A DNA stretch of 64,000 nt from Myxococcus stipitatus (GCF_038561935.1 NZ_CP102770.1:9424001-9488000), one strand, 5' to 3'; counted from the first letter of the stretch, positions 51,313-60,105 are shown. Notes: a model not told the origin generated them from the letters alone. Made by a program: numbers and translations.

Positions 51313-52278
51313 ATGAACACCCGCACCGCACTCCTCGTCGGGGGCCTTGTCACGTTCGCATGGAGCGCCCCCGCACTCGCGGAGACCTCCGCCGTGGACC
51401 TCATCTCCCCGGCCCGCTGCACCCAGAGCGGCGGACGCCTCACCCGCTGCGCCATTCCTACCCAGACATTGGAGGCCACGCCTTTCACCAGCGCGGTGCC
51501 CCTTCGCACCACCCTCCGCCGCGTCATGTCTGGCAATTGCTCCACCCAATACCCGCTCGAGGTGACGCTCACCCCGCCCGGCAACTCCGGCACCCGCTAC
51601 ACCTTCATGTCCACCGCCGAGGTCGTCCTCCGAGACCTCGACCGCGCCCTCATCCCCTCGCTGGAGCTGCGCGACTCCTCCTCCTGGACGAGCGTCGCCG
51701 CCTTCAACGACACCTGCCGCGTCTCGCTGAGCATCTCCTGGAATGAAGTGGACGTGAGCTCCACCGCCCAGGCCCAGGCCATCCTCCAATCCCTCCAGGA
51801 TGACCTCGACGCGAAGCTCGCCCAGCGCGACCACCTGGCCAGCCTCGTCGAGTACAGCGCCGCCTTCGACTTCATGAAGACGCTGTCCAACAGCTTCCTC
51901 GTCGACCTCAACAACGCGACGGCCTACGCCCTCCACGTCCAGGCCCAGGAGGCCGCGCCCGTCATCTTCACCGCCGCCATGGGCTGCGGTGGCGCGCTCA
52001 CCGAGGCCGAGAGCGTCATCCTCACCAACTTCTACTTCGTCCTCGGCTCGCTCGGCGACCCCTCCAAGTACCACCACCCCGACGGCTCTCCCAAGACGCT
52101 CGAGGAGCTCGTCGGCCCTCAGGCCCTGCCCGTCATCCAGAAGCTCTCCCAGCTCTCCCAGGCCGGCGCCAAGGAGCAGTACCAGGCCCAGTACCAGGTC
52201 GCCGCCCAGGCGGTCACCGCCGCACAGGCCAAGGTCGCCCTGGCCAACACGCAGCTCGCCCCCTGGCTCAATCCCTGA
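51313..52278 (+). CDS. secreted protein of unknown function, first gene of the putative toxin operon
   Basis: A product of 321 residues with a clean type I signal peptide (VGGLVTFAWSAPALA, cut before ETS). Residues 24-150 are beta-rich with four cysteines (ARCTQ, TRCAI, GNCST, DTCRV), and the rest is mostly helical (QAILQSLQDDLDAKLAQRDH). The layout, a Cys-stabilised beta head followed by helices, also occurs in the 796-residue protein three genes on. No family is recognised. The next gene begins 38 bases later. Confidence 0.75.
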   Translation: MNTRTALLVGGLVTFAWSAPALAETSAVDLISPARCTQSGGRLTRCAIPTQTLEATPFTSAVPLRTTLRRVMSGNCSTQYPLEVTLTPPGNSGTRYTFMSTAEVVLRDLDRALIPSLELRDSSSWTSVAAFNDTCRVSLSISWNEVDVSSTAQAQAILQSLQDDLDAKLAQRDHLASLVEYSAAFDFMKTLSNSFLVDLNNATAYALHVQAQEAAPVIFTAAMGCGGALTEAESVILTNFYFVLGSLGDPSKYHHPDGSPKTLEELVGPQALPVIQKLSQLSQAGAKEQYQAQYQVAAQAVTAAQAKVALANTQLAPWLNP

Positions 52279-52316
52279 CGTCCCACTCCAAGACATCCAC
52301 CTCTCGGACCCTCGAC

Positions 52317-53093
52317 ATGAAGACGCTCGCTTCGACCCTGTCCTCCCTGCTGCTCCTCGCCACCGCCGCGTGCGGTGGAAACCCTGGCGAAGTCCCCACG
52401 TCCTCGCTCGACACGACCCGGCAGGAGCTGCCCTGCGAGACGTGTGAGCCCGGAGGAGGTGGTGGCGGCGGCGAGGACGACGACACCCCGCCCATCATCG
52501 TCCATGGCTATGAAATCAACCTGCCGCTGCTCAACCCGAACAAGATGCCTCCGGGCTGGTGCACCATGGATATCGGCTACGGCGAGGGGCACGTGTTCCG
52601 CTGTGCCGACTGGGGCCGGGGCACCATGGACTGGGGCGGCGGCAACGCCGTCTTCCACGTGAACAGCGGCGGGAGCTGGTACTCCAGTACCGAGTTCTAC
52701 AACGGCCGCATCTTCGTCGAGGTCCCCAAGGCGGACGGCTTCGTGCCCATCGCCCAGACGCTCGGCTTCTACACCCATCCGCAGAACGTCCCGGGCCTCG
52801 TCCGAGGCTCCATCGAGATGCTCGCGCTCAAGCCGAACCCGAGCGAGGTCATCCTCGCGGTCCAGGTGAACCAGAGCGGCGTGTGGACGGACGTGGCCAC
52901 CAGCCGGCTCACCATCACCAACATCCGCCAGATGCACGAGCTCCAGGCGCTCGTGTACCCCAACCAGGAGGTGCGCTTCGAGGTGAGGGCCAAGGCCCGC
53001 CCCGAGGCCTACAGCGAGTACTTCCTGTGGAAGGTCCGGATGTTCGGCGCCCAGTGCTACCCGGACTTCTCCAACGGCACCGGCTGCCTCTAG
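52317..53093 (+). CDS. lipoprotein of unknown function, second gene of the putative toxin operon
   Basis: A product of 258 residues with lipobox at Cys19 (LLLLATAAC). After CETCEPGGGGGGGED, a flexible Gly linker, comes a beta-rich domain with WCTMDIGYGEGHVFRC, a Trp/Gly-rich patch (DWGRGTMDWGGGNAVF) and a C-terminal Cys pair (QCYPDF; GCL). It is predicted to sit on the outer membrane. It could be an accessory or anchoring component for the downstream secreted proteins; no homologue is recognised by eye. Confidence 0.72.
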   Translation: MKTLASTLSSLLLLATAACGGNPGEVPTSSLDTTRQELPCETCEPGGGGGGGEDDDTPPIIVHGYEINLPLLNPNKMPPGWCTMDIGYGEGHVFRCADWGRGTMDWGGGNAVFHVNSGGSWYSSTEFYNGRIFVEVPKADGFVPIAQTLGFYTHPQNVPGLVRGSIEMLALKPNPSEVILAVQVNQSGVWTDVATSRLTITNIRQMHELQALVYPNQEVRFEVRAKARPEAYSEYFLWKVRMFGAQCYPDFSNGTGCL

Positions 53094-53124
53094 CTCCGCC
53101 CCTTCCAGCCATCGGAGTCACCCC

Positions 53125-54660
53125 ATGTCTCGACGACAGTCGATACCCCATGTCCTGGGATTGCTGATGTTCACCGCGGGCGCCATCGGCTGCGGGACGG
53201 ACGAGCACCTCCCCACCGCGCCCCAGGCGCCCGCCAGCGCCCTCGACAGCGCCTCCCGTGCCGTGTCGAGCAGCGACGTCTGCGTGGAGGTCTTCCACTG
53301 GGCCAAGAGCCGGCAGCTCTGCAAGCCGCGCGGCTCCGACCTCGGCACGCTGCTCGCCGACTTCAAGCCCATCCAGGAAGCGATGTGCAACACCTTCACG
53401 GACGCCAGCATCCGCTCCGACTGCCACGCCCGGCCTCCCTACGTCTTCGTCCCCAAGGGCAGCAGCACCAGCCCCGGTGACTGGGTCGCCGGCACCGAGC
53501 AGGTGCAGTACTACTTCCGCACCTCCGCCAGCGCCTCCACGGCCGTCTATGAGCGCAGCCTGGAGAAGCTGGATGAGATCGCCGACGACATGCTCGGCCC
53601 CGCGCGCTCGGAGCTGGAGCGCAGGAACAAGGGGGTCACCCACTCCCGCGCGCACCTGGGCGATGCACTCAAGGCCCGCGCCGAAGCGGACCGAGGCGTC
53701 GCCGTGGCGGAGCTCGGCACCCAGCGCGAGACGCTGAATGCCTACCAGAGCACGTTCAATGTCTATCGGAGCGCCGTGCAGGACGTGGAGCCGCAGGTCA
53801 CCACCCTCTTCAACGCCTTCGTCACCTTCCGCGACGGCGAGGCGGCGGTCTTCGCCCAGCTCCAGGACATCGCCCAGCGCGCCTCCACCGCGACGCTCGC
53901 ACAGCTGGGCCCGCTCCAGCTGGAGCTGGTCGCGCTCAGCCGCGCCGAGAGCCAGGCCCCCCAGCAGCTCTGGCTGGACGCCCGCCGGCTGGCCCACTCG
54001 CTGAGCCAGCTGCACGTCGAGCACCAGCGGAAGATGGACCCCTACGCGGCCTTCCTCACCCAGCACGACATCCCTCGGGTGGACCTCACGGCGCGCTCGG
54101 GCGCCATCCTCAACAGCATCGCCAGCTACACGGATGCGCGGTATGCGCGCGTCGCCGAGGCCGTGAAGAAGCTCCTCGCGGGCCTCACCGAGCGCCAGGG
54201 CGCGCTCGTCTCCTCGCAGGCGAACGCGGACACCCGCCAGACGCTCGCCAACGCGGCGATGCTCAAGGCCTCCGAGACATTCCTCGCCAACGCCAACACG
54301 CGCACCACCGCGCTGTGGCAGATGCCGCCCAAGAGCACCAAGCTGAAGCTGTTCTTCCTCTCCGCCAAGCACGTGGACTTCGAGAGCATCCTCCAGCTCG
54401 AGCCCCTGTGCATGCACGTCTCCCCCACCTCCACCGCCTGGATGGAGACGGGCTGCATCGCGCTTCGTCGCCAGTTCACCAGCGCTCGCAACTACGTGAA
54501 CACCACGCTGCCCAACATGGTGCGCCTCAACGTCACGCAGATGCGCCGCGCCGGTGTCTCCGAGACGCACCTCGCGGACGTGGAGACCCACCTCGCCAAC
54601 GCCAACCTCCGTCAGGCCGTGCTCGCCCACGACGCCGCGCTCCGCGCCTCGGACCTGTGA
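53125..54660 (+). CDS. long helical lipoprotein, third gene of the putative toxin operon
   Basis: A product of 511 residues with a probable lipoprotein signal (LGLLMFTAGAIGC, Cys23; the -3 residue is Ala, so weaker than usual). A short Cys-containing head (DVCVEVFHW; QLCKP; EAMCNTF; SDCHARPP) is followed by about 330 residues of Ala/Leu/Gln/Glu-rich helices, such as TAVYERSLEKLDEIADDML and ARVAEAVKKLLAGLTERQGA, suggesting a long coiled-coil bundle. No hydrophobic hairpin typical of helical pore-forming toxins is obvious. It ends 11 bases before the toxin-like gene. Confidence 0.72.
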   Translation: MSRRQSIPHVLGLLMFTAGAIGCGTDEHLPTAPQAPASALDSASRAVSSSDVCVEVFHWAKSRQLCKPRGSDLGTLLADFKPIQEAMCNTFTDASIRSDCHARPPYVFVPKGSSTSPGDWVAGTEQVQYYFRTSASASTAVYERSLEKLDEIADDMLGPARSELERRNKGVTHSRAHLGDALKARAEADRGVAVAELGTQRETLNAYQSTFNVYRSAVQDVEPQVTTLFNAFVTFRDGEAAVFAQLQDIAQRASTATLAQLGPLQLELVALSRAESQAPQQLWLDARRLAHSLSQLHVEHQRKMDPYAAFLTQHDIPRVDLTARSGAILNSIASYTDARYARVAEAVKKLLAGLTERQGALVSSQANADTRQTLANAAMLKASETFLANANTRTTALWQMPPKSTKLKLFFLSAKHVDFESILQLEPLCMHVSPTSTAWMETGCIALRRQFTSARNYVNTTLPNMVRLNVTQMRRAGVSETHLADVETHLANANLRQAVLAHDAALRASDL

Positions 54661-54671
54661 GGACCCACCCC

Positions 54672-57062
54672 ATGCTCAGACCTCTGCATCTGCGAGTCCT
54701 GTCGCTGCTCCTCGCCTGCGCGGCCCTGGCGCCCCTCGGCGCGCACGCCAACTACCGCCAGTACCTCATTGCCTGGCAGTCCACGTCCTTCCGCAGCCAG
54801 GAGAGCTGCCTGGACGTGAGTGGCCTGTACCAGGAAGGGCAGGCGAACTTTCACGTCAACAACACGCCCCTGCCCACGTACACCCTTCCCGGGCACTTCA
54901 AGCGCCACTCCGGCGGAGACGAGACCAACCTCTACGGCGCGCAGTTCAGCGCGGTCCTGCTCAACTGGGGCAACAACACCTTCCGCTTCAACGTCCACGT
55001 CGTGGACTCGCCCCAGACGTGTGTCGTCGCCGATGACATCGTCACCCTGGAGACGGGCGGACTGACGGCCCGGCCCTTGTTCCTCGTCCAGCGCCGAGGC
55101 ACCGCCTACGCGGGCCAGACGACGCTGACGCTCGACCTGTCTGAAATCAACCCGCGGCTCGCCGAGAACCTGGTCAACCTGGAGCGCGTCCTCCAGGACC
55201 GCAAGTGGCAGCTGTTGAGCATCCACGGCAGCCTCGCCGCCGCCCAGGCGGAGCTGGACCGGCTCGCCGAGCTCAAGGGTGAAATCGATGAGCTGTCCAA
55301 GCGCCCGCTGGATGCCATCACCGAGGCGGACCTCAATGACATCCTCTCGCGCTACTCGGACCTGGACCCGCGCGTGCTCTCCCAGCTGCGCCAGCTGTTG
55401 AGCGACTTGAAGGAGGACATCGCCGCGCTGCGCACCGAGCTCAACCGCATCATGAGCGAGTTCCGCGGACAGATGAGCGGGCTGGATGACTGGCTCGCCG
55501 GCACGCCTCCCGCCAACGCTCCGAACCTGGAGGACCCGAAGACGTACGAGCCCGGCCTGGACCCGGACCAGCTCCCCGAGGTGGAGCTCCCGGACCTGGG
55601 CGTGGGCGACGACTTCGACCCGGACAACGACCCGTACCTCGCCTACGCGCAGCAGGTGCTCCAGCAGCTCGCCACCACCACGCAGGGCGGCGTGGTGGTC
55701 AACCGCGCGGGCTACATGACCATCGTCCGCAGCTGGCGGCAGAACCAGGACATCTTCGAGAAGGCCATCCAGGCGCGGGCCTCCGTGTCTCGCGAAGAGG
55801 TGGGCGCGTTCATCAGCGCCCGCGACCTGGTGCTGGACGAGGTGCGGCTGGCGATGGACGAGGACGGCTGGTTCCTCGACACGCCCGTGCGTCAGTCGAC
55901 CAAGTCGCTCATCGAGTACCTGCGTCAGCGCCCCGAAGCGCGGCACCAGGCGGACGGCCTCCAGTCGAACCTGAACCTCTGGCACGGCACGGCGACGCCG
56001 CAGCAGGACGCCATCCTCGACACGCTCGACGGCCTGCACGGCGGCTGGCAGTCCGTGGAGGAGGGCGCGGCGGCCGAGGACCCCAGCATCATCTCGACGC
56101 TGCTGAGCATTGGTGACTCCGCGCAGGTCATCATCAAGGAGGTGGCGCTGCTGGGGGTCGGCATGACGCCCGCCGGTGACTTCATCGACTTCTGTGAGGT
56201 CGCCACCGGCTGGGAGACGTGTATGCCCGGCGGCGCGCAGCTCTCCACGGGCGAGCGCATGTTCACCGCCCTGGGCATGGTGGTCGGCACCGGCCGGTTC
56301 TGGCGCGGCGTGGGCAACGCGCTGCCCACCGTGAGCAAGCCCATCGCCGACCGCTGCGAGACGCTCATCAAGCGCTGGTCCGCGGACATCCCGAACAAGA
56401 CCAGGCGCGAGGAGCTGGTGGAGCGGCTGGGCGAAGACGCCGTCGCGTTCGTCGACGGGCTCGACGGCAAGGACGTGGAGCGGCTCTTGAACACCCTGGG
56501 CGACGCCACGGTCCGGAAGCTGGCCAAGCACCTCGAGGCGCAGGGCCTGCGCGAGCTGGAGCTGTTCAAGATGCTCCAGATTCCCGACGCGAAGCGGCTC
56601 CACGCGGTGAGCAACGGTCGGGCGGTCAAGGACCTGGGCACGATGAAGGGCAAGACGCTCGCCGACCTCAAGGCGGCGCTCAAGGCCAAGGGCTTCCGCG
56701 AAGTCACTCCGGGCAATTGGGTCCACGACGACTGCTCCGTGGTCCGCATCAGCCCGGGCGTGGATGGCAAGCCGCCCTACTTCCGGCGCGAAATCTCGAT
56801 GGTGCCCGGCAAGTACGAAGGACATGACACCATCGCGGTGAAGGTCACCGGGGCGATGGAGGGCAACGACGACATCGGCTACACGGAGGTCTTCAGCCTG
56901 CCCGAGTGGGCCGAGCCGTACATCGGGGTGTCCACGCAGATGAACAAGTGGTTCGCCCGGTTCGTCGGCAAGGACCCCAAGGACCTGGGTGAGTTCGGCC
57001 CAGAGCTGCTCGCCATCAAGGACTACTGGGTGAAGCAGACGCACTTCGACCTGGAGCCGTAG
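54672..57062 (+). CDS. polymorphic-toxin-like secreted protein
   Basis: A product of 796 residues. The signal (LRVLSLLLACAALAPLGAHA) could be type I (cut after AHA) or a lipobox at Cys16. A beta head with three cysteines spans 27-155, and coiled coil runs from 160 to 275. An Asp/Pro linker (285-325) and helices follow. Residues 495-550 (TPAGDFIDFCEVATG; LSTGERMFTALGMVVGTG) resemble the PT-TG pre-toxin module. An amphipathic repeat (LVERLGEDAVAFVDGLDG; LLNTLGDATVRKLAKHLE) precedes an isolated C-terminal domain (660-796) with KGFREVTPGNWVHDD and FRREISMVPGKYEGHDTIAV. This head-to-tail order is typical of polymorphic toxins; the C-terminal activity is unknown. Confidence 0.75.
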   Translation: MLRPLHLRVLSLLLACAALAPLGAHANYRQYLIAWQSTSFRSQESCLDVSGLYQEGQANFHVNNTPLPTYTLPGHFKRHSGGDETNLYGAQFSAVLLNWGNNTFRFNVHVVDSPQTCVVADDIVTLETGGLTARPLFLVQRRGTAYAGQTTLTLDLSEINPRLAENLVNLERVLQDRKWQLLSIHGSLAAAQAELDRLAELKGEIDELSKRPLDAITEADLNDILSRYSDLDPRVLSQLRQLLSDLKEDIAALRTELNRIMSEFRGQMSGLDDWLAGTPPANAPNLEDPKTYEPGLDPDQLPEVELPDLGVGDDFDPDNDPYLAYAQQVLQQLATTTQGGVVVNRAGYMTIVRSWRQNQDIFEKAIQARASVSREEVGAFISARDLVLDEVRLAMDEDGWFLDTPVRQSTKSLIEYLRQRPEARHQADGLQSNLNLWHGTATPQQDAILDTLDGLHGGWQSVEEGAAAEDPSIISTLLSIGDSAQVIIKEVALLGVGMTPAGDFIDFCEVATGWETCMPGGAQLSTGERMFTALGMVVGTGRFWRGVGNALPTVSKPIADRCETLIKRWSADIPNKTRREELVERLGEDAVAFVDGLDGKDVERLLNTLGDATVRKLAKHLEAQGLRELELFKMLQIPDAKRLHAVSNGRAVKDLGTMKGKTLADLKAALKAKGFREVTPGNWVHDDCSVVRISPGVDGKPPYFRREISMVPGKYEGHDTIAVKVTGAMEGNDDIGYTEVFSLPEWAEPYIGVSTQMNKWFARFVGKDPKDLGEFGPELLAIKDYWVKQTHFDLEP

Positions 57063-57077
57063 TGTCACGATGAGTCC

Positions 57078-57110
57078 CCCAGGTCGCCCGCTCCGCGCGG
57101 GTGGCCTGGG
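57078..57110 (+). terminator. long hairpin terminator after the toxin-like gene
   Basis: The arms CCCAGGTCGCCCGC (57078-57091) and GCGGGTGGCCTGGG (57097-57110) pair over 14 positions as RNA, with two G-U pairs and a five-base loop, followed by CGTTTG. It lies 16 bases after the stop and only 21 bases before the next start codon, so the WD40 gene would rely on read-through or an internal promoter. Confidence 0.65.
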
Positions 57111-57131
57111 CGTTTGATTGGGAGCCGATGG

Positions 57132-58058
57132 ATGACGCAGCGATGGTCGTGGTCCCGCCTCGCCCTCTGGGGTGTCCCCAGCGCGAGGGACTCCGAGTAT
57201 CAAGGGGTCTCCTTCTCGCCCGGCGGAGAGCTGCTGGTGACGCTGGAGCACCAGGGCGCGAAGCGGCTGCGCTGGTGGCGGTGGCACGGTGCGAAGGCGC
57301 CCGAGGCATTGGCCGGCGAGGTCGTCATCCCCCAGGGAGTCGCGGCCAGGCCGCTCCCGCTGCTCGGGGGAATCGCGGTGACGGACCAGCGCTTCCACAT
57401 CAGCCTGCGTGCGGTGGAGGACGGACGGCTCCTGAGGCAGGAGGTACTCCCGGGCCGCGAGGCATGGGGACTCACCGCGAACCGTCAGGGCACCCTGCTC
57501 GCGATGCAGAACTTCACCGGTGGCGTGCTGCTGTGGGATGTCGAGACGTGGGCGTCCCTGGGCAGGCTCGAAGGTCCGCAGGAGGATGTCACCGGGCTGG
57601 CCTTCTCTCCCGATGGACGGTTGCTGGCGGCCTCTAGCCTGGAGGGGCGAATCGTCATCTGGGAGGTCCCCAGCAAGCGGCTCGTCCACATCCACGAGGA
57701 GCACGAGACGCAGTTCACCCACCCCGCCTTCACTCCCGATGGCACGGAGCTGGTGGCGCCGACCACGAGCCAGCGCCTCCAGCGTTTCCGCGTGAGCGAC
57801 TGGAGCCCGGCGGGGACCTTTGCCGGCTCCCTCGCGGGAATGAGCTCCGTGGACTTCAGTCCGGACGGCCAGCTCTTCACCACCACGAAGGCGGGCTTCC
57901 GCGTGTTCGACACGCGGACGAACACCTGCCTGCTCCACCACGACGTGGACAACGACTTCTACTACAGCAACTCCGCCTTCAGCCCCGACGGCACCGCCGT
58001 CGCCTGGGGTGAGCCCGACGGCACCGTGAGCCTGTGGGGCCCGACCCCGGCCGGGTGA
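57132..58058 (+). CDS. cytosolic WD40-repeat protein
   Basis: A product of 308 residues with no signal peptide. WD40-type blades are seen at EYQGVSFSPGGELLVTLEH, WGLTANRQGTLLAM, GLAFSPDGRLLAASS with IVIWEV, HPAFTPDGTELVAP, SVDFSPDGQLFTTT with FRVFDT, and SAFSPDGTAVAWGE with VSLWG: six or seven blades, enough for a propeller. The ATG at 57132 has GGGAG eight bases upstream. It directly follows the secreted toxin-like gene, so a cytosolic immunity or binding role is possible but unproven, since WD40 propellers bind many partners. Convergent with the MbnH gene. Confidence 0.75.
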   Translation: MTQRWSWSRLALWGVPSARDSEYQGVSFSPGGELLVTLEHQGAKRLRWWRWHGAKAPEALAGEVVIPQGVAARPLPLLGGIAVTDQRFHISLRAVEDGRLLRQEVLPGREAWGLTANRQGTLLAMQNFTGGVLLWDVETWASLGRLEGPQEDVTGLAFSPDGRLLAASSLEGRIVIWEVPSKRLVHIHEEHETQFTHPAFTPDGTELVAPTTSQRLQRFRVSDWSPAGTFAGSLAGMSSVDFSPDGQLFTTTKAGFRVFDTRTNTCLLHHDVDNDFYYSNSAFSPDGTAVAWGEPDGTVSLWGPTPAG

Positions 58059-58076
58059 GTGTCAGCGAAGTAGCTC

Positions 58077-59213
58077 TCACTCCCACGGATTGGAGAAGCG
58101 CGGGTCGCTCAAGAACGCCGTGTCCGTGAGGCTCTTCAGGAAGGCGATGAGGTCGGCCTTCTCCGAATCGGACAGCTCGAAGGGCCGCACCAGCGGGTCC
58201 TTGTTCGGATTGCGCCGCCCATCGCCCGCATACGGGCCCTCCAGCACGTTGCGCCCACCGGCCATGTAGAGGTCGATGACCGCCTCCAGCGTGGGGATGC
58301 TGCCGTCGTGCATGTACGGCGCCGTCAGCTCCACGTTGCGCAGCGGGGGCACCCGGAAGCGCCCCTGGTCCAGCACGTTGAGGGTGAACTCATAGAGGCC
58401 CGGGTTCTGGGGCGGGTAGGCCCCCTGCCCGTTCAGGTCGTACAGGCCCGTGTTGAAGAACGCCACCGGCTGCCGCTGCATCCCCTTCGCCCGGAACGAG
58501 TTCGAGAGGTGTCGCCCGCTGTGGCAGTGGTAGCACTCGGCCCGCTCGCCGAAGAACAGCTCCATCCCCCGGCGCGCCGAGGCGGACAGCGCCGAGGTCT
58601 CCCCCTGCAGGTAGCGGTCATACGGGGAGGTCCCCGACATCAGCGTCCGCTGGAAGGACGCCAGCGCCTTCACGATGGACGTGCGACTCACCGGGTCCGC
58701 CTCGCCCGGGAACGCCGCGCGGAACAGCTCCGCGTACCGCGCGTCCGCCCGGAGCCGCCCGAGCGCCTCCTCCAGCCGGGACGTCAACCCCAGCTCCGTG
58801 GGGTGCTCGCCGAACAGCGGCACCAGGGCCTGCGACTCCAGCGTCTCCAGCACCGGATTGGCCCACGTATACGTGTCCAGGTAGGCCACGTTCGCCAGTC
58901 CCGGCGCGTTGCGGGGGACCCGGTCCCCCGTCGACCCCACCGGCGTGACCTTCCCATCCGAGAACGCCCGCGACTGCTCGTGGCAGCTGGCGCACGACAT
59001 GGTGCCATTGCCAGACAGCCGCACGTCGTAGAAGAGGTGGCGCCCCAGTTCCACCTTCGCCTCGGACATGGGGTTGTCCTCGGGCACGAAGGGCTCGGGG
59101 AACCCCGCCGGCAGGCTCCACACATACGGCGCCGGCGCCCCCGGCCCGCTGTCCCCACACCCGGCGGCCGCCACCGCGGCCACCACCACGCTCACCTGCC
59201 ACGCACGCGTCAT
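58077..59213 (-). CDS. mbnH: MbnH-type di-heme enzyme (MXAN_0977 family)
   Basis: A predicted lipoprotein of 378 residues (signal VVVAAVAAAGC). It has two CxxCH heme sites, SCASCH (74-78) and CYHCH (227-231), and a body typical of MauG/bacterial cytochrome c peroxidase relatives (VELGRHLFYDVRLSGNGTMSC; FRVPPLRNVELTAPYMHDGS). Together with the MbnP-like gene 31 bases upstream, this identifies the metallo-mystery pair. In characterised systems MbnH oxidises a tryptophan of MbnP to kynurenine, creating a copper-binding site. Periplasmic or membrane-attached. It is the second gene of the pair's operon. Confidence 0.9.
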   Translation of the reverse strand: MTRAWQVSVVVAAVAAAGCGDSGPGAPAPYVWSLPAGFPEPFVPEDNPMSEAKVELGRHLFYDVRLSGNGTMSCASCHEQSRAFSDGKVTPVGSTGDRVPRNAPGLANVAYLDTYTWANPVLETLESQALVPLFGEHPTELGLTSRLEEALGRLRADARYAELFRAAFPGEADPVSRTSIVKALASFQRTLMSGTSPYDRYLQGETSALSASARRGMELFFGERAECYHCHSGRHLSNSFRAKGMQRQPVAFFNTGLYDLNGQGAYPPQNPGLYEFTLNVLDQGRFRVPPLRNVELTAPYMHDGSIPTLEAVIDLYMAGGRNVLEGPYAGDGRRNPNKDPLVRPFELSDSEKADLIAFLKSLTDTAFLSDPRFSNPWE

Positions 59214-59244
59214 CTCGGCTCACTCCCTTGGGGCCGCCGCCCCT

Positions 59245-60105
59245 TCAGCGCACGCGGAAGAACGTCTTGGGAAGCGCCTTGGGACTGCCGTCCGGCGACA
59301 GGCCGACCTGCGAGAAGAGCGCCGGGCACTCCGGGTCCCCCGCAATCGACATGCAGCCCGCCATCATGTCCGAGGTGCCGTTGGGGGCCTTGTTCACGTC
59401 CAGCTCCGAGAACAGCCCCGCCACGTCCAGGACGACCTGGTTCTTCTCCGGACTGAACTCCTCCAGGAGGATGGTCGCCTGGCTGTCGGACGCACAGGTG
59501 TAGCCCTCTCCCACCGAGCCCTTGCACCCGACGGCGCCCAGATGGAAGACGTACGCCGCGTTCGCGGGCGTGCGGACATCCAGCTTGATGAACTTGTAGC
59601 CCATCTGCCAGCCCCACCACATGTCCCCATGGCTCAGCGGCCGGGTCTCCACCTGGTAGTCCAGGTGGTTGCGCTCCGGGGCCAGCCCCACCTTGAACTC
59701 CAGGCGCGTGTAGTCGTCATGCTCCGGCGCCGAGCCCACCACCTCCCGGTGCATCTCCGCCGAGCCCCCCGTCCTGCAGGCGCCCGTCCCATCCTCGAAG
59801 TCGAGCAGGGCGATGGTGTCCCGCTGCCACTGGCCGTCCTGCTCCAGCTTCAGCGGATGACGCTCGCCGTTGGCGCGCACCAGCGTGACGTCCCGCACGA
59901 ACATCTCGAAGTCCAGCAGCTCGAGCGTGCTCCGCGACGTCCCGATATCGGTATAGAGCCCCTCGCAGGTCAGCGCCTCCTGGCGGACCTGGGGGCTGAA
60001 GCGCACGGTGTAGGTCTTGCGGCGCTCCTCGTCATCACCACAGGCCTGCAAGAGCAACAGGGTGGGGAGAAGCACCCAGCGAGCGGACTTCCGGACGGCG
60101 TTCAT
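59245..60105 (-). CDS. mbnP: MbnP-like copper-binding protein (four-Cys, WxW type)
   Basis: A lipoprotein of 286 residues (signal LLPTLLLLQAC). Diagnostic parts are TCEGLYTDIGTSRSTLELLDFEMFV, LLDFEDGTGACRTG, DMWWGWQMGYKFIKLDV (residues 161-177, with the W-W-x-W cluster that includes the expected modified Trp) and later cysteines at 194, 204, 251 and 260. This fits the metallo-mystery pair four-Cys protein family. Its Trp is expected to be converted to kynurenine by MbnH to bind copper. GGAGG precedes the ATG. No methanobactin gene is nearby, so a general copper-uptake or storage role is inferred. Confidence 0.9.
   Translation of the reverse strand: MNAVRKSARWVLLPTLLLLQACGDDEERRKTYTVRFSPQVRQEALTCEGLYTDIGTSRSTLELLDFEMFVRDVTLVRANGERHPLKLEQDGQWQRDTIALLDFEDGTGACRTGGSAEMHREVVGSAPEHDDYTRLEFKVGLAPERNHLDYQVETRPLSHGDMWWGWQMGYKFIKLDVRTPANAAYVFHLGAVGCKGSVGEGYTCASDSQATILLEEFSPEKNQVVLDVAGLFSELDVNKAPNGTSDMMAGCMSIAGDPECPALFSQVGLSPDGSPKALPKTFFRVR

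Noticed and set aside
54612..57941. An open frame of 1109 codons on the minus strand across the toxin-like and WD40 genes
   Set aside because: Composition is Arg/His/Leu/Gln/Val-rich without any domain. It mirrors the third-position G/C of the plus-strand genes, which have signals, domains and ribosome-binding sites.
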